Source of the DNA: Siniperca chuatsi
Lineage: Eukaryota; Chordata; Actinopteri; Centrarchiformes; Sinipercidae
NCBI RefSeq assembly: GCF_020085105.1
Contig: NC_058062.1
Span: forward strand, 1,636,001 to 1,700,000
Reading direction: 5' to 3'
DNA: 64,000 nucleotides
Shown here in pieces: positions 23,036 through 34,600 of this stretch. Under the pieces are notes generated by a model. It made no database searches. It was given only the letters and a program-made list of their open reading frames with translations, and had not been told where the DNA came from. A program made the position numbers and the translations under genes. Positions within the stretch are counted from its first letter, which is position 1, and each line of letters begins with the position of its first letter.

Positions 23036-23938
23036 AAAAGCCAAAAACTCCAGTCAGAGTCAGTAGGAGTCATCCTCTGAAACACAACAACATATTTATT
23101 ACTTTGGGGTTGTTTGTTGGTCCACGTTTGAGCCACGTGATTCTGCAGGAGAACCCATCCGAACAGTTTTAATTTGTCATTTACCGTCTTCATGCCAACA
23201 ACGTGTCTGCGACAAAGTTCGCATCACCGTCCCCCTTTTAACACAGAGGCCATGTTTCTGCTTTAAAGTCAGCCAGTTCTGTATCCAAACATCATCCACG
23301 CTGTGATAGCCTAAGTGGTGTTAAAGAGTCTAGCCTAGCGTCTCCTCAGTCGATTCCTCAGGTGTGCTTCCGAGTGACATTTTAATGTCATGATATCAAG
23401 AATTGGGTTGCATCCATATCATCTCAATCTCCTTATCTATCCTGTCAAACTCAGTTTAAGATTTGTGCAAGGACACTGCTGACAGTAGTAGGCTAGGCTA
23501 CACAAACAGGAAATGACACTGAACTGTCGCCAGACACTTGGGTTCTGTCCAATCACAAACAAGAAGTGTTGTCCCTCCTATTCTGTAATCTTAAATGTCT
23601 GTCCGTCCACGGGTCCACTGCAGACAGGAGCTGCTGACAGCTGCTTCAGCTGCTCTAATGGGACAGTTTGACTACATGTGAACAGATTCAGGCTGAACAA
23701 ACGGGGCTGTAAAGAGAACAGCAGCACCGACCTGCAGCTGACATCACAGCAGACCATCTGATGAGCTTTGACGGGGTCTCGCTCTCCTGATGGCTTTAAT
23801 GCTTTCTGTATGTTAGGGTTGGCGTTTCCATCTATCTGATTAGCAGAAATATTTTTGTTCCATGTTCCAGAGATTTGTTTTGTTATTGTTTAAGAGGATC
23901 ACAGTCACACAGCTCACATCTCAAACCCGATATAGCTT
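23036..23938. other. No gene recognised
   Basis: No repeat or exon could be supported. A possible small minus-strand exon (acceptor ctttgtcgcag, donor gtaaat around 23180-23210) was seen but is too weak to call. Confidence 0.4.
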
Positions 23939-24316
23939 CTACTTTTCCATACTCTGCTCGTGTTGAGCAGATTCAGTGTGTTTTACTGTTTCAGGAGTAA
24001 AAGCTGGGTCCCTAACTCTGCACACAACTGTCGGCACGGGAAACAGAATATGGCTACTACCTGCTTGCTGTTCTGAAATATTGAAGCTAAACGCTTGAGT
24101 CTGTTCACCCAAAGCAGTTTTAGGAGACTCCGGCAACAACGGTTGTGCAGGAGCGCCATCCTTAGTCCCCAAGTCAGAGGGGCAGCAGGTGTTAGCATCT
24201 TTATCCGCTTGAGTGCTCACTTGCGTGGGAGGCTCAGCCTCCGTGGGCTGGCCCTCGTTTGAAGCAGTTAGAGTCAGAGATTCTGTCTCGACTTCGTGTT
24301 CTCCGTGATTGTTCAT
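23939..24316 (-). CDS. Hypothetical protein behind a promoter-like element
   Basis: The ORF is 125 codons, starting at agaagaaATG and ending in a stop at 23939. Its composition is serine-, glutamate- and proline-rich (TEAEPPTQVST, PLLPESPKTALGEQ), so probably disordered. There is no signal peptide and no known domain. The upstream 24370-24415 region has CRE and ETS-like sites typical of TATA-less vertebrate promoters, which supports transcription on this strand. The ORF might be the first exon of a longer spliced gene extending left, but no convincing downstream exon was found. I do not recognise it. Confidence 0.35.
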   Translation of the reverse strand: MNNHGEHEVETESLTLTASNEGQPTEAEPPTQVSTQADKDANTCCPSDLGTKDGAPAQPLLPESPKTALGEQTQAFSFNISEQQAGSSHILFPVPTVVCRVRDPAFTPETVKHTESAQHEQSMEK

Positions 24317-24367
24317 TTCTTCTCGTTGTTGTGCCTTATCGGTGACTGCAGTAGGCTTTCACAGCTA

Positions 24368-24416
24368 GCTTCAGCTTTTGTGCACGACGTAAAGGAAGTG
24401 ACGCAGGTAGCCTTGG
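24368..24416 (-). promoter_or_regulatory. Promoter-like CRE/ETS cluster
   Basis: On the minus strand it reads tgcgtcacttcctttacgtc: a CRE-like TGCGTCAC, an ETS core CTTCC and a second ATF/CRE-like TTACGTC within about 20 bp. It sits about 60-90 bp before the ORF start at 24316. Confidence 0.4.
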
Positions 24417-27079
24417 TTACCACATATCAATATTTAAAATAAATAAATAATATCTTAAAATTTGTTTGGAGTTTTAAAGTTTGCCAGTAGTATACTGTTC
24501 AAAAAAATCAAATTTTATTGAAGGTTAATCTTTAAAATTTTAACATTTATTCAGTGATCATTTTGGAGAAGCTAAGCTAGCTTCCCCTAGCCTCTTAATA
24601 GCGCCGCCTATGAGCTCTTCTCATGGAAAAACCGTAAAGATCCACTTTATCTGACGCGCCACAGTGTCAGAATAAACTCCAGAGTGTGTGTTCATGGTGA
24701 TGAAGGAACATGTCACCCAGTGCAACAGTGCGGCTCACGGATGAGTTTTAATAGTTTCTGGACGACAGTGGAGGAAGAAGATCCATCAGCTGTGATTCAC
24801 ACACAACACTCTGTGTTAGCAGATACTGCTGGTTTGGGTCAAGAAGAAAAATAGCTAACAGCTAGTGTGGATATGAAAACTTGGGCTGTGTTATTATGAT
24901 TGATAGCTTGTGCTTGTTGCGGGACCGAGCTTGGAACCCAGAAGCAGGACACACGGACAGAGCAGATAAAGTTTCGAACAGATTTATTATAATGATTGTC
25001 AAGGGAGTATGAAGTGTCCGGCGTAGTTCGTGGCCGTTCCATGGACTTGACTGGATCAGGTCGGAGACTGGATGGCGGCTCTTCGAGCTGAGATAAAGGG
25101 AGCTGGTTCTGGGCTGGCCTGGCGGTGGACCCGTGAAGCCTGGTACTGGGGTCTGGTGGTCGGGGTCTGGGAGTCTCGGGATCCGAGGACAGACAGGAAG
25201 CGGTGATCACCGGCAGAGCGCGAATCTGTGACAGAGACAGACGAGGTTACCATCAAGGTAAGAACTGAAACGCGTAAATAGTTCGCTTACATGCGGAGGC
25301 CGTTTCGTGTTGTGCGTACACAGGTACGAGGACGATCTGGCGCTGGTAGCGTGGGCGAACCCAGTAGATAAATGGTGGTAGTTGATGATGATGGAAATCA
25401 GGTGAGATCGATGAGCCAGCCCAGAACACAGACACACACACACACTTTCACAGACAACAACACAAGGGAGGGCAGATACTCAAGAGGATCAGGCGGCATA
25501 GTGGCTACCTATGACAGTGCTGTGCACACCCTGTATGTAAGATGTTTTTCCTGTGTAGTCTAACTCATGCAACCTCTCAGGCCAGCCGCTGTTCTGCACC
25601 ATAGACCTAACTAACTAACAGTTAGATAAGAGAAAGCAGGGGAAGGTACAAACCAAGGTCAGATATTAACAGAGGTGCACTGAGAGAATACTGAATGTTG
25701 TGCGACAGGGTGTGGCTTTAACATATAATCAACTGCTTTGTGCCTTAAACTTCAGACACGACTGGGGAGCCGTAGATTCAAGACGGTGAGCATGTTGTGT
25801 CTCCAGGTATATCTGTATAGTTTGTTTGTTTGTGTGGAAATAAATACTTGTGAAAGACAGTTGTAGGTCTCGTGTGGATCCCTTCTCATGAACCAAATCG
25901 GAGAGAGGTTGGCGTACCTCGACACAAGCCAAGCCAAGTGTTTTCTCTTGGCTTAGAGATTTAGTTGGTTTCATGCTGTTTCAGAGGCTTTTCCACCCTG
26001 ATCGAACTCTTTATATGTATCAGCAGATACCCTGAGCCCAGTACCTGTCTGTCTGACAGTCAGTGTTTAAAAAAGTCACTCTTCACTGGAGGAAAATAAT
26101 ATATATATATATAATATGAAAACCAATACAACTACAGAATAAAACTCTTTCATTTAGGTTTAGGCTGTGCAGATTGAGCAAGGAGACGTGTTGTTTCCAG
26201 CTGCCATCTCTGCTTGAATCAGGAAATATTGTTCAGTAATCCGTCTATACTGAGCGCAGGAATATTTAGTCGTATTCACCCTTTAATCAGCGTTTAAACC
26301 TTTCAGTTACATCTCGAAGTTCAGTCTGAGCTCTGCAGTCTGAGTTAGTCTTTGTTATATAACTCCACTGCAGTTCTGACACAGCAAAATGTGAGCTTCG
26401 AGTATGAAAACACTTTGCGGAGGGCCTGACGCTCTGCGGTTACAGCACGACAGCAAACAGTTCAGGATGGTCCGTCCATTCAGTCTCTGGAAGTTTGAGC
26501 GTCGCTGCCACCTGCTGGTGGATCCAGGCTTCACACCTGCACTACAGGTAAGAGGAGCTGTCCCTTTAACATTCAGCACCCAGATTTGAATATTTACACC
26601 ATCGGTCTGATGAAGTCAGAGCTGCGCCCACATGAACAGGACAAGTTCTTATTTTTCTAACAGCTGCGGTTTGATTTAGTTTAAACTACTATTAAGAATT
26701 TGACTTAAAAGTCTTAAAGAAGCAGGGATGTGTGTGCTGCTTGCGTACGTACTCTGGGTATCAGTGGGTCGAGGTGAGCCTCGTTTCTTTCTCTGTTTCA
26801 GTCCCCTGAGGGGATTTTATGTTTCTGTGTGAAAAAGCCTGAGATGGTCAACAGGATTAGGTTGTTGCCGTCAAACCAAATGTTGGTTATTAGCGTAAAG
26901 TTTTAAATCTTGAGTGCATGCGGCGTCCAGTGTGTGTCGAAAGGTGACGGAGAGACAGAGATAGAAAGACGTGACCCCAGTGGGACAGTCAACGTTGTCC
27001 ATACAGAGACACGAACACCTTCACTCTTTATGTTACCTACAACTATGAGCGCCAAGTTTGTTATTTTGAACATAAAACA
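24417..27079. other. Intergenic region with minor repeats
   Basis: The section 24890-25250 has arginine/proline-rich open frames and looks like the edge of an unidentified transposon (ggaacccagaagcaggacac). There is a CA run at 25431-25446 and a short (TA)n at 26099-26112. At 26404-26548 a plus-strand frame (FSLWKFERRCHLLVDPGF) ends at a good donor (ctacag then gtaaga), a possible isolated exon that I could not connect to anything. Confidence 0.4.
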
Positions 27080-27420
27080 TACACACTTCATCTAGCGCCA
27101 CCATCAGGTCGACATGTTAACGTGTCCGACACTTTGGTTTCTGACCAAACACCTGCAGAGCTGATGGCGTTCCCATCAGCCTCAGCTGCGCTCTGTGTTT
27201 ACTGCTAACTAGCTAATGCTAGCATTGTGTTAGCATGCTGTGATGCTTTGGTGCTCTGATGGTGCAATGAAAAACCTGCATCAGTGTCTGACTTGGTCCC
27301 AGAGAATACATGCACATGTACAAAATCATGATGCATGTTAGCATGCTGATGTTAGCATGTTAGCTCAAAGCACTGCCGTACAGAGCTGCTAGCATGGCTG
27401 CAGACTCTCTGACTTTTTCT
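27080..27420 (-). repeat. GCTAAC-rich dispersed repeat, copy 2
   Basis: Reverse-complement relative of 22165-22510 (here ctagcgccaccatcaggtcg, gacatgttaacgtgtccg, then gctagcattgtgttagcatg). Confidence 0.75.
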
Positions 27421-27560
27421 AACCTTTGCTTTTTGCTCGAGACTTACTGGATAATTTAACATCTTCAGACTGTTAACAAAAGATTCACACAAAACACTTT
27501 GAAGACACACAGACACATTCAGCCTGCAATGAAGGTTTGCAGTCAGGCGGAGCTTCGATT

Positions 27561-28460
27561 TTATAATAATAATAATAATAATAACAAAACTTTATTTATA
27601 GAGCACTTATCAAAACAAAGTACAAAGTGCTTCACAGAGAGAGAAATAAAACACCACAGTGAATGATGAAATATAAAGAAATAAAACACATAAAAGCAAT
27701 AAAATAAACAGTTCAGGTAAAATCAGGATCTGCTTTCAGATAAAAATGTGTTTTGAGACGAGACTTAAACGAAGACTCTGACTCAGACAGCCTGATGTCT
27801 TCGGGCAGGTTGTTCCAGAGCCTCGGGGCCCTGATGGCAAAAGCTCTGTCCCCCTTAGTTTCCATCCTGGACTCAGGAGCAGACAGGAGACCCCTGGCCG
27901 AAGATCTCAGACTACGTGAAGGTTCATAAGGGATTACAAGGTCTAAAATATAGTCTGGAGCCATGAAGAGCCTTAAAAGTAATCAACAAGATCTTAAAAT
28001 CAGTCCTGAAACCAACAGGGAGCCGATGTAAAGAGGCTGAACCAGGTGTGATGTGGTCGCACCTCTCGGTCCTGGTTTACAGCCGAGCAGCCGAGTCCTG
28101 TACAGTCTGCAGGCGTGTCAGAGTTTTTAGATTAAGACAAGTGAACAGGCTGTTACAGTGATCGAGGCGTGAGGAGATAAAAGCACGAACAACAGTTTCT
28201 GCATCACTAAGATTTAGAATAGATCGGATTTTTGCAATGTTTCTGAGGTGATAAAAACATGATTGGACAAGCTTAGTGATATGTTGCTCAAAACATAAAC
28301 TGCTATCAAACAGGACACCAAGATTTCTTGCAACAGGCTCGACATGTTGCGACAGGTCACCAGTAGATGGCAGTATGTGTTTAGTGATGTGTTGGGGCCC
28401 AATAACAAGGATTTCAGTTTTATTGGAGTTGAGCTGAAGAAAATGTATCAACATCCAGTT
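27561..28460 (-). mobile_element. L2/CR1-type LINE, 5'-truncated copy
   Basis: This is the same family as 17645-22160. It keeps the C-terminal reverse-transcriptase region (LDHCNSLFTCL, LWNNLPEDIRLS, LKTHFYLKADPDFT) and the (ATT)n tail (27563-27586). It retains the roughly 190-bp segment that the 17.6-kb copy has lost. The 5' truncation point is near 28460. Confidence 0.9.
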
Positions 28461-28804
28461 TTAATGGGTCATAAGCCAAAACTGTTGGGAAGCACTGCTG
28501 CTTCAGTAGGAGCATCTTTATATCAGATACCCAGATGCACTTCACTACTTTCACTTCAGCTTTTGCTCAGGCTGAATAATACGGCAGCCTAAATGGCCTG
28601 AAATCGATTTAACTCAGAAATGACTCGATCATGAATCGGACCTGTCAGGATTTATTTGATACTCTGTCACGGACCAAGACCGCACTGAGCTTTGCCATCC
28701 GGCCCTCGCCTACCGAATACAGGATTTACTTGTAATTGAGTGTTTTTCCATCAAGGAGCCGAACTTCTTCGATCACTGTAAAAGACTATGAGAGAGGAAA
28801 AAGA
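28461..28804. other. Intergenic, nothing recognised
   Basis: No gene or named repeat seen between the LINE copy and the nupr1 3' end. Confidence 0.4.
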
Positions 28805-28805
28805 C

Positions 28806-29127
28806 CAACAGAGTCGTTTAAAAGAGTTTTAATAGTAAAACACTTTTAAAAACATGTCAACACATCGAAACCACCCAACTGCCACCACCACAATCACACG
28901 TGCACCATCATGGTCCGAACCGGGACCCAGGTACACCCCCACCACACTGAGAGCTACAGGCGGAGGAGCCACGGTCTGCTGCCATGATGAAGATCTCCTC
29001 ACTGAAGCTGCAGCTGGAACATCTGGATCTGTGGGCTCCTCTTCAGGACGCTCCTGCGTCTGCACGTCTCGTTCGGTCGCAAAGGAGGCCGTGGTCGGTT
29101 TTTCCGGGGTAAGCCGTCCGAGTCGCC
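28806..29127 (-). other. nupr1: Probable non-coding third exon (3' UTR) of nupr1
   Basis: A good acceptor (gtttctcatccag) ends at 29128. A poly(A) signal variant ATTAAA is at 28828-28833 on the minus strand. nupr1 exon 2 has a donor just after its stop codon, so this exon would carry only 3' UTR. As I recall, the human gene also has three exons. Frames through it encode nothing recognisable. Confidence 0.55.
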
Positions 29128-29991
29128 CTGGATGAGAAACACACGTTAGATTCTGGCTGTGGATCAGTAAAAACACTGCTGGCAAACGCTGCAGTCATGT
29201 GCTTCTGTCCTGTCACGATGTGCAGTTAAAAACCACCAGTTTGGACTCAGTATACGTGTGTTTAAAACTTGACTTCTTAGGCCAGCGAAATAAAAAAAAA
29301 TACCATAAAACAATTCAGTGTAGTGAGAAGAAAGCTTTAGCATTTAAGGCCATCTTGAAGGGAAATCTGAATAACTGAATAAAAAATAAATAAAAAAGTA
29401 AAATCCAAATACCTTATTGGGTGTTTACAATTTTATCTTTTGTATCTTGCTAGCAGCCCTGCCTCTAAGCAACTTCTAAATAATAAGTTTTAGAAGTTAC
29501 TTACATTTTAGAATTTCCACATTCCAAATGTCATTCGTAAATGTACTCATTTAAAGTATGAAAGTGATTCATGGAAACACAGAGCACATAAATGATTCAG
29601 CAACTTGACCACTCACAAATAAAACAGGCTCTCTCGAATTCGGCATGGGATTATATTGATATGAACAGAAAACAACACTTCTTTTGACAGAATCAAAATC
29701 AGGTTGTGAGTCACAACCGCCCACTCGAGTGCTGTGAGTGGGAACAGTTAAAGGGAGAGAATCTTAAGGAAAAGTTGAACTTGGGTCAACATTCTAAAGT
29801 TCCATCGCCAGATGTCATTGAGAGATTGACCAATTAAAATAACAGACCGATTCTGTTTAAGTACAGAACACATTAAATGATTATAACGACTTTACTAACA
29901 GCAAATATAACAGCCACTCTTAAATTCGGCTTGAGTTTATTCAGACATAAAGAAAGAGTTAGCACTGGTTTCAGTGCAACAGCAGCCTCAC
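29128..29991 (-). other. Putative nupr1 second intron
   Basis: AT-rich, no recognised repeat. It is bounded by gtgagg after 29992 and the acceptor at 29128. Confidence 0.5.
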
Positions 29992-29999
29992 CTCAGCAG

Positions 30000-30303
30000 T
30001 CACTCCTTGGCTTTCTTCTCGCTGTTTTGGAGCTTCTCCACAATTTTGCGCTCATGTCCGGAGGGGCTGTGCCTGTTGGTGTTGTCACTGGCCTCCTTCT
30101 TTGTCCTGCCTTTGCGGGCCGAGCCTTCTGTTAAGAAAAACACACTTTTCAAGTTCAATTCTAACAAACCAAACCAAACTACTCCGCGGACTGACGCTGG
30201 TCTCACCTGCGTATTTATCGGTTAAGTTATAATAATCATACTGATCGTAGTACTCGTCTTCAAAGTTGGTGGGCTTCAGGTTTTTCACGTCGACGTGACT
30301 CAT
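30000..30303 (-). CDS. nupr1: Nuclear protein 1 (p8), stress-response chromatin factor
   Basis: NUPR1 is a small disordered, HMG-like nuclear protein induced by stress that modulates transcription, autophagy and apoptosis. The coding exons are 30207-30303 and 30000-30127 (minus strand), GT-AG with matching phase, giving 74 residues; human NUPR1 is 82. The N terminus is acidic and tyrosine-rich (EDEYYDQYDYYNLTDKYA, residues 15-32). The C-terminal half matches the family closely: RKGRTKKEASDNTNR (37-51) and HERKIVEKLQNSEKK (57-71), containing the basic nuclear-localisation segment. The start ATG at 30303 is the only in-frame choice after the TATA box at 30396-30402. The stop is followed 8 nt later by a donor, so the message should have a further 3' UTR exon. 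The head-to-head gene to the right is sgf29, also its neighbour in human. Confidence 0.95.
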
Positions 30304-30395
30304 GTTTGCTTCTCCGACGATTTGCTCCAACAAGGAAAGTTTGTCAAACTTCAGCAACAGCAGCTTCTTCTTCTTCCTCCAGCTGGCTCGGTGTG

Positions 30396-30402
30396 TTTTA
30401 TA
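30396..30402 (-). promoter_or_regulatory. TATA box of nupr1
   Basis: TATAAAA on the minus strand (context gctataaaacac), about 95 bp before the ATG, predicting a start near 30370. A TATA promoter fits an inducible stress gene. A C-rich run (30430-30470) lies just upstream. Confidence 0.6.
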
Positions 30403-30599
30403 GCGGAGACCCGGGGCTCCTCCTCCAGGGCCCCCAAATCCAACCCCCAACCCCCCCAACCCCCAACCCCGGCTGCTGTCCTCTTTCTGCTGCAGAAATG
30501 TTGCATCATTTCAGCAGCTGAAAGTCATTAACCCACATTGGAAACGAACAGAGGCTGTGTGGCAATGCAGAACACAGTGTATTAGGTCCATTAACGTCC

Positions 30600-31400
30600 C
30601 TGCATCCAGTGAAAGTAACATTTACTCAGTTACTGTTCTCTGAGGAACTTCTACTTTACTTTTCCTGTCGCTTTCTGCCTCCACTCCGCCACATCTCAGA
30701 GGGAAATGTTGGACTTTTTACTTCACTGCATTTATCTGACAGCTTTAGTTACTTTACAGATCACAGTTTTGCACAAAACATAAAAATGTAAAAGTTCAGC
30801 TGAATCGATTAATCGATTAGTCGACTGACAGGAAATGAATCAGCAGCTGTTTTGATGTTTGAAGTCGTTTCTCCTGTAAATCCCTTCCTGGCTGCAGCTC
30901 CTCAGATGTGCAGATCTGCTGCTTTTCCTCTGAACGACTGTAATAACTGTGATGTTTGTTAATAACGTCGAGCTTCAGACTGTCGGTCATAATGCTTTAC
31001 ATTAATGCACGAGGAATAATAACCTGATGATAGAATATATAACAGCACAGCAGCCACAGGGACGCTGCACTGCTTTAATGCTTTAAGGGCTTTTTCCTGA
31101 TCACACTCTCACACTTTCACTGCAGCAGAGGGTTTCACAGAGTGTGTGTCAGTACTTTTACTGCAGTAACGGACCTGAGTACTTCTTCTTCATTATTATC
31201 ACTGTATTTACAGTCTCTGGTCTCCACAATGAACTACAATGTTTGTGTCTTAAATATCTTTATTGCATTGTATTGTTTCACTTGCATGTGCAGTCTGACA
31301 CAGCGAGAAGAAAACATCAGTGACTGTGATGCTTAAAGTCTGACCTTCATCTCTGCAGCAGCTCAGACCAGCGGCGTCTTCTTCGTTTATCAGCAGCTGC
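30600..31400. repeat. Dispersed repeat C, copy 1
   Basis: Two blocks (about 30640-30990 and 31025-31180) are nearly the same as 51535-51820 and 52033-52230 (ctgacagctttagttacttt, cagatgtgcagatctgctgc, ttaatgcacgaggaataata, acagcacagcagccacaggg). Compared with copy 2, a segment of about 220 bp is absent here. Probably a non-autonomous DNA transposon. Confidence 0.75.
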
Positions 31401-31424
31401 ACTCTTCACACAGCCCTGACCTGA

Positions 31425-31427
<3 letters not shown>

Positions 31428-31469
<42 letters not shown>
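31428..31469. repeat. (TG)n microsatellite
   Basis: About 20 TG units. Confidence 0.95.
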
Positions 31470-31611
31470 GTTATCTCATGTCAGTCGTCTGACCGTTGTC
31501 AAACACCTCGTGACATTTCAAAGTAAAACAAACTTTGGACTGAACTTATCGGAGAGTAAAAGTGTCGACTAATCTGGACGCACGTTCAGCTGACAGATGC
31601 AGGGTCACATT

Positions 31612-34600
31612 TTATATAAAAAAAACTTTGTCCTTCACCCCCCGCGGGTGGTCTCATCCTTCGAGCTCGGGTCCTCTACCAGAGGCCTGGGAGCTTGAGG
31701 GTTCTGCGCAGTATTTTTGCTGTTCCCAGTACTGCGCTCTTCTGGACCGAGATGTCTGGTGTTCTTCCAGGGATCTGCTGTAGCCACTCCTCCAGTTTGG
31801 GGGTCACTGCCCCGAGTGCTCCGATGACCACGGGCACCACTGTTGCCTTCACCTTCCAGGCCTTCTCCAGCTCTTCTCTTAGCCCTTGGTACTTCTCTAG
31901 TTTCTCATGTTCCTTTTTCCTGATGTTGCCATCGCTTGGTATCGCCACATCAACCACAACGGCTTTCCTCTGTTGTTTGTCAACCACCACGATGTCAGGC
32001 TGGTTCGCCATTACCATTCTGTCAGTCTGGATCTGGAAGTCCCATAGGATCTTGGCTCGGTCATTCTCTACCACCTTTGGAGGTGTTTCCCACTTTGACC
32101 TCGGGGTTTCCAGTCCATACTCAGTGCAGATGTTCCTGTACACTATGCCAGCTACTTGGTTATGGCGCTCCATGTATGCTTTCCCTGCCAGCATCTTACA
32201 CCCTGCAGTTATGTGCTGGATTGTCTCAGGGGCCTCTTTGCACAGCCTACACCTTGGGTCTTGTCTGGTGCGGTAGATCTGGGCCTCTATTGCTCTGGTG
32301 CTCAGGGCCTGCTCCTGTGCAGCCATGATGAGTGCCTCTGTGCTGTCCTTCAATCCAGCCCGCTCTAGCCATTGGTAGGACTTCTTGATATCGGCCACTT
32401 CAGTTATGTTCCGGTGGTACATCCCATGTAGGGGTTTGTCCTCCCATGATGGTCCTTCCTCCAGCACGTCTTCCTCTGTTCCCCATTGCCTGAGACATTC
32501 CCTGAGCACGTCATCTGTTGGGGCCTTATCTTGGATGTACTTGTGGATCTTGGATGTTTCATCCTGGATAGTGGCTCTCACATTCACTAGTCCACGGCCG
32601 CCTTCCTTACGGCTAGCGTACAGTCTCAGGGTGCTGGATTTGGGATGGAACCCTCCATGCATGGTGAGGAGCTTTCGCGTCTTAACGTCTGTGGTCTGTA
32701 TCTCCTCCTTTGGCCGCCTTATTATTCCCGCAGGGTATCTGATCACTGGCAGGGCATAGCTGTTTATTGCCTGGGCCTTGTTCTTGCCATTGAGCTGACT
32801 TCTTAGGACTTGCCTTACTCGTTGAAGGTATTTGGCCGTTGCCGTCTTCCTTGTTACCTCTTCGAGGTTGCCATTTGCCTGTGGTATTCCAAGGTACTTG
32901 GAACCATCCTCAATGTCTGCTATTGTTCCTTCTGGGAGTGAGACCCCTTCTGTGTGGACTACCTTCCCTCTCTTTGTCACCATTCGACTGCACTTCTCAA
33001 GCCCGAATGACATCCCAATGTCAGAGCTGTAGATCCTGGTGGTGTGGATCAGTGAGTCGATGTCCCGCTCGCTCTTAGCGTATAGCTTGATGTCATCCAT
33101 GTAGAGGAGGTGACTGATGGTGGCCCGTTCCTGAGTCGGTATCCATAGCCAGTCTTGTTGATTATTTGGCTGAGGGGGTTCAGACCTATGCAGAACAGCA
33201 GTGGGGACAGAGCATCTCCTTGGTATATGCCACATTTGATGGATACTTGTGCAAGTGGCTTACCATTGGCCTCAAGGGTGGTTTTCCACAGCCTCATCGA
33301 GTTCGCAATGAAGTCCCTTAGAGTCCTGTTGATGTTGTACATCTCTAAGCATTCAGTGATCCATGTGTGCGGCATTGAGTCATATGCTTTCTTGTAATCA
33401 ATCCAGGCAGTGCACAGGTTGGTGTGTCGGGCTCTGCAGTCTTGGGAGACTGTTCTGTCAACCAGGAGTTGGTGTTTGGCTCCTCTGGTTCCTCTACCAA
33501 TGCCCTTCTGCGCTTTGCTCATGTATTGATCCATGTGTCCACTTATCTTCGCCGCAATGATGCCTGACATGAGCTTCCATGTTGTGGAGAGACAGGTTAT
33601 TGGCCGATAGTTGGATGGGACTGTACCCTTTGCGGGATCCTTCAGGATCAGGATTGTGCGCCCTTCGGTAAGCCATTCAGGGTGCGTCCCATCTCTTAGC
33701 AGCTGGTTCATTTGTGCTGCTAGGCGCTCGTGGAGTGCAGTGAGCTTCTTTAGCCAGTAGGTGTGGATCCTGTCAGGGCCCGGTGCTGTCCAGTTCTTCA
33801 TACCTGAGACTCTTTCTTGGATGTCTGCCACTGTGATGGTGACTAGATTCTGTTCAGGAGGTTGCTGTGGTCCTTTCTCAGGGCTGCCAGCCACTGTGCA
33901 TCGCTGTTGTGTGATGCCTCCTTTCCCATATACTTTTCCAGTACTGCTCCGTTTCCAGCCTTGGTGGGTCTGCTCTGCTGTTATTACCCTGCCATTGAGC
34001 GTACACTTTCGCAGGTTGAGTTGCGAACAGCCGGTTTATTCTTCTGGCTTCATTATCTCTCGTGTATCTCTTTAGGCGGCTGGCCAAGGCTTGGAGCCTT
34101 TGTTTGGCAGTTTTTGAGTGCTTCAGGTATGGGCATCTGGTTGTACTTCTTGGGTACTTGCTTTCTCATTGCACCTCTCTCAGCCTCTGTCAGTTGGCTC
34201 ACTTCTCTCCGGGCCTCCTTGATTTTTGCCTCCAACCTTCGTTTCCATGGTGGGTATTGTCTCTCATGGCTCCCGTGGTTGCTCTTGTAGCCAAGCATCT
34301 CTAGGATCACTGCTGCTGAGGCGTATATCAGCTCATTGGTTTCAGTGATGGTTGTGGTAGGGATCGCTCTCAATGCTGCATTCACATCTTTTAGGAGATT
34401 TTCTGATGGTACTTCACTTAGCCATTGTAGTTGGCGTCGGGGTTGCCTTGTATTCATCCTCGCCATGATCTTATCTTTCAGGTCAGTCGCTGCCTCGTTC
34501 AGCGTGATTTCTCTTGGGGCTTCGTACCCAATCTCTGGTTGGGGAGCTGCTGGATGCTCCCCTCTGACCTGTAGTCCTGGCTCCCCCTTGCCGTAGCATT

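Noticed and set aside
26404-26548. Isolated exon-like frame ending at a gtaaga donor
   Set aside because: No upstream acceptor, homologous family or matching exon could be found, so it is mentioned only as a possibility.
28829-29185. 118-codon minus-strand ORF overlapping the nupr1 3' exon
   Set aside because: It crosses the splice acceptor into intron sequence, has no family character, and is better explained as 3' UTR.
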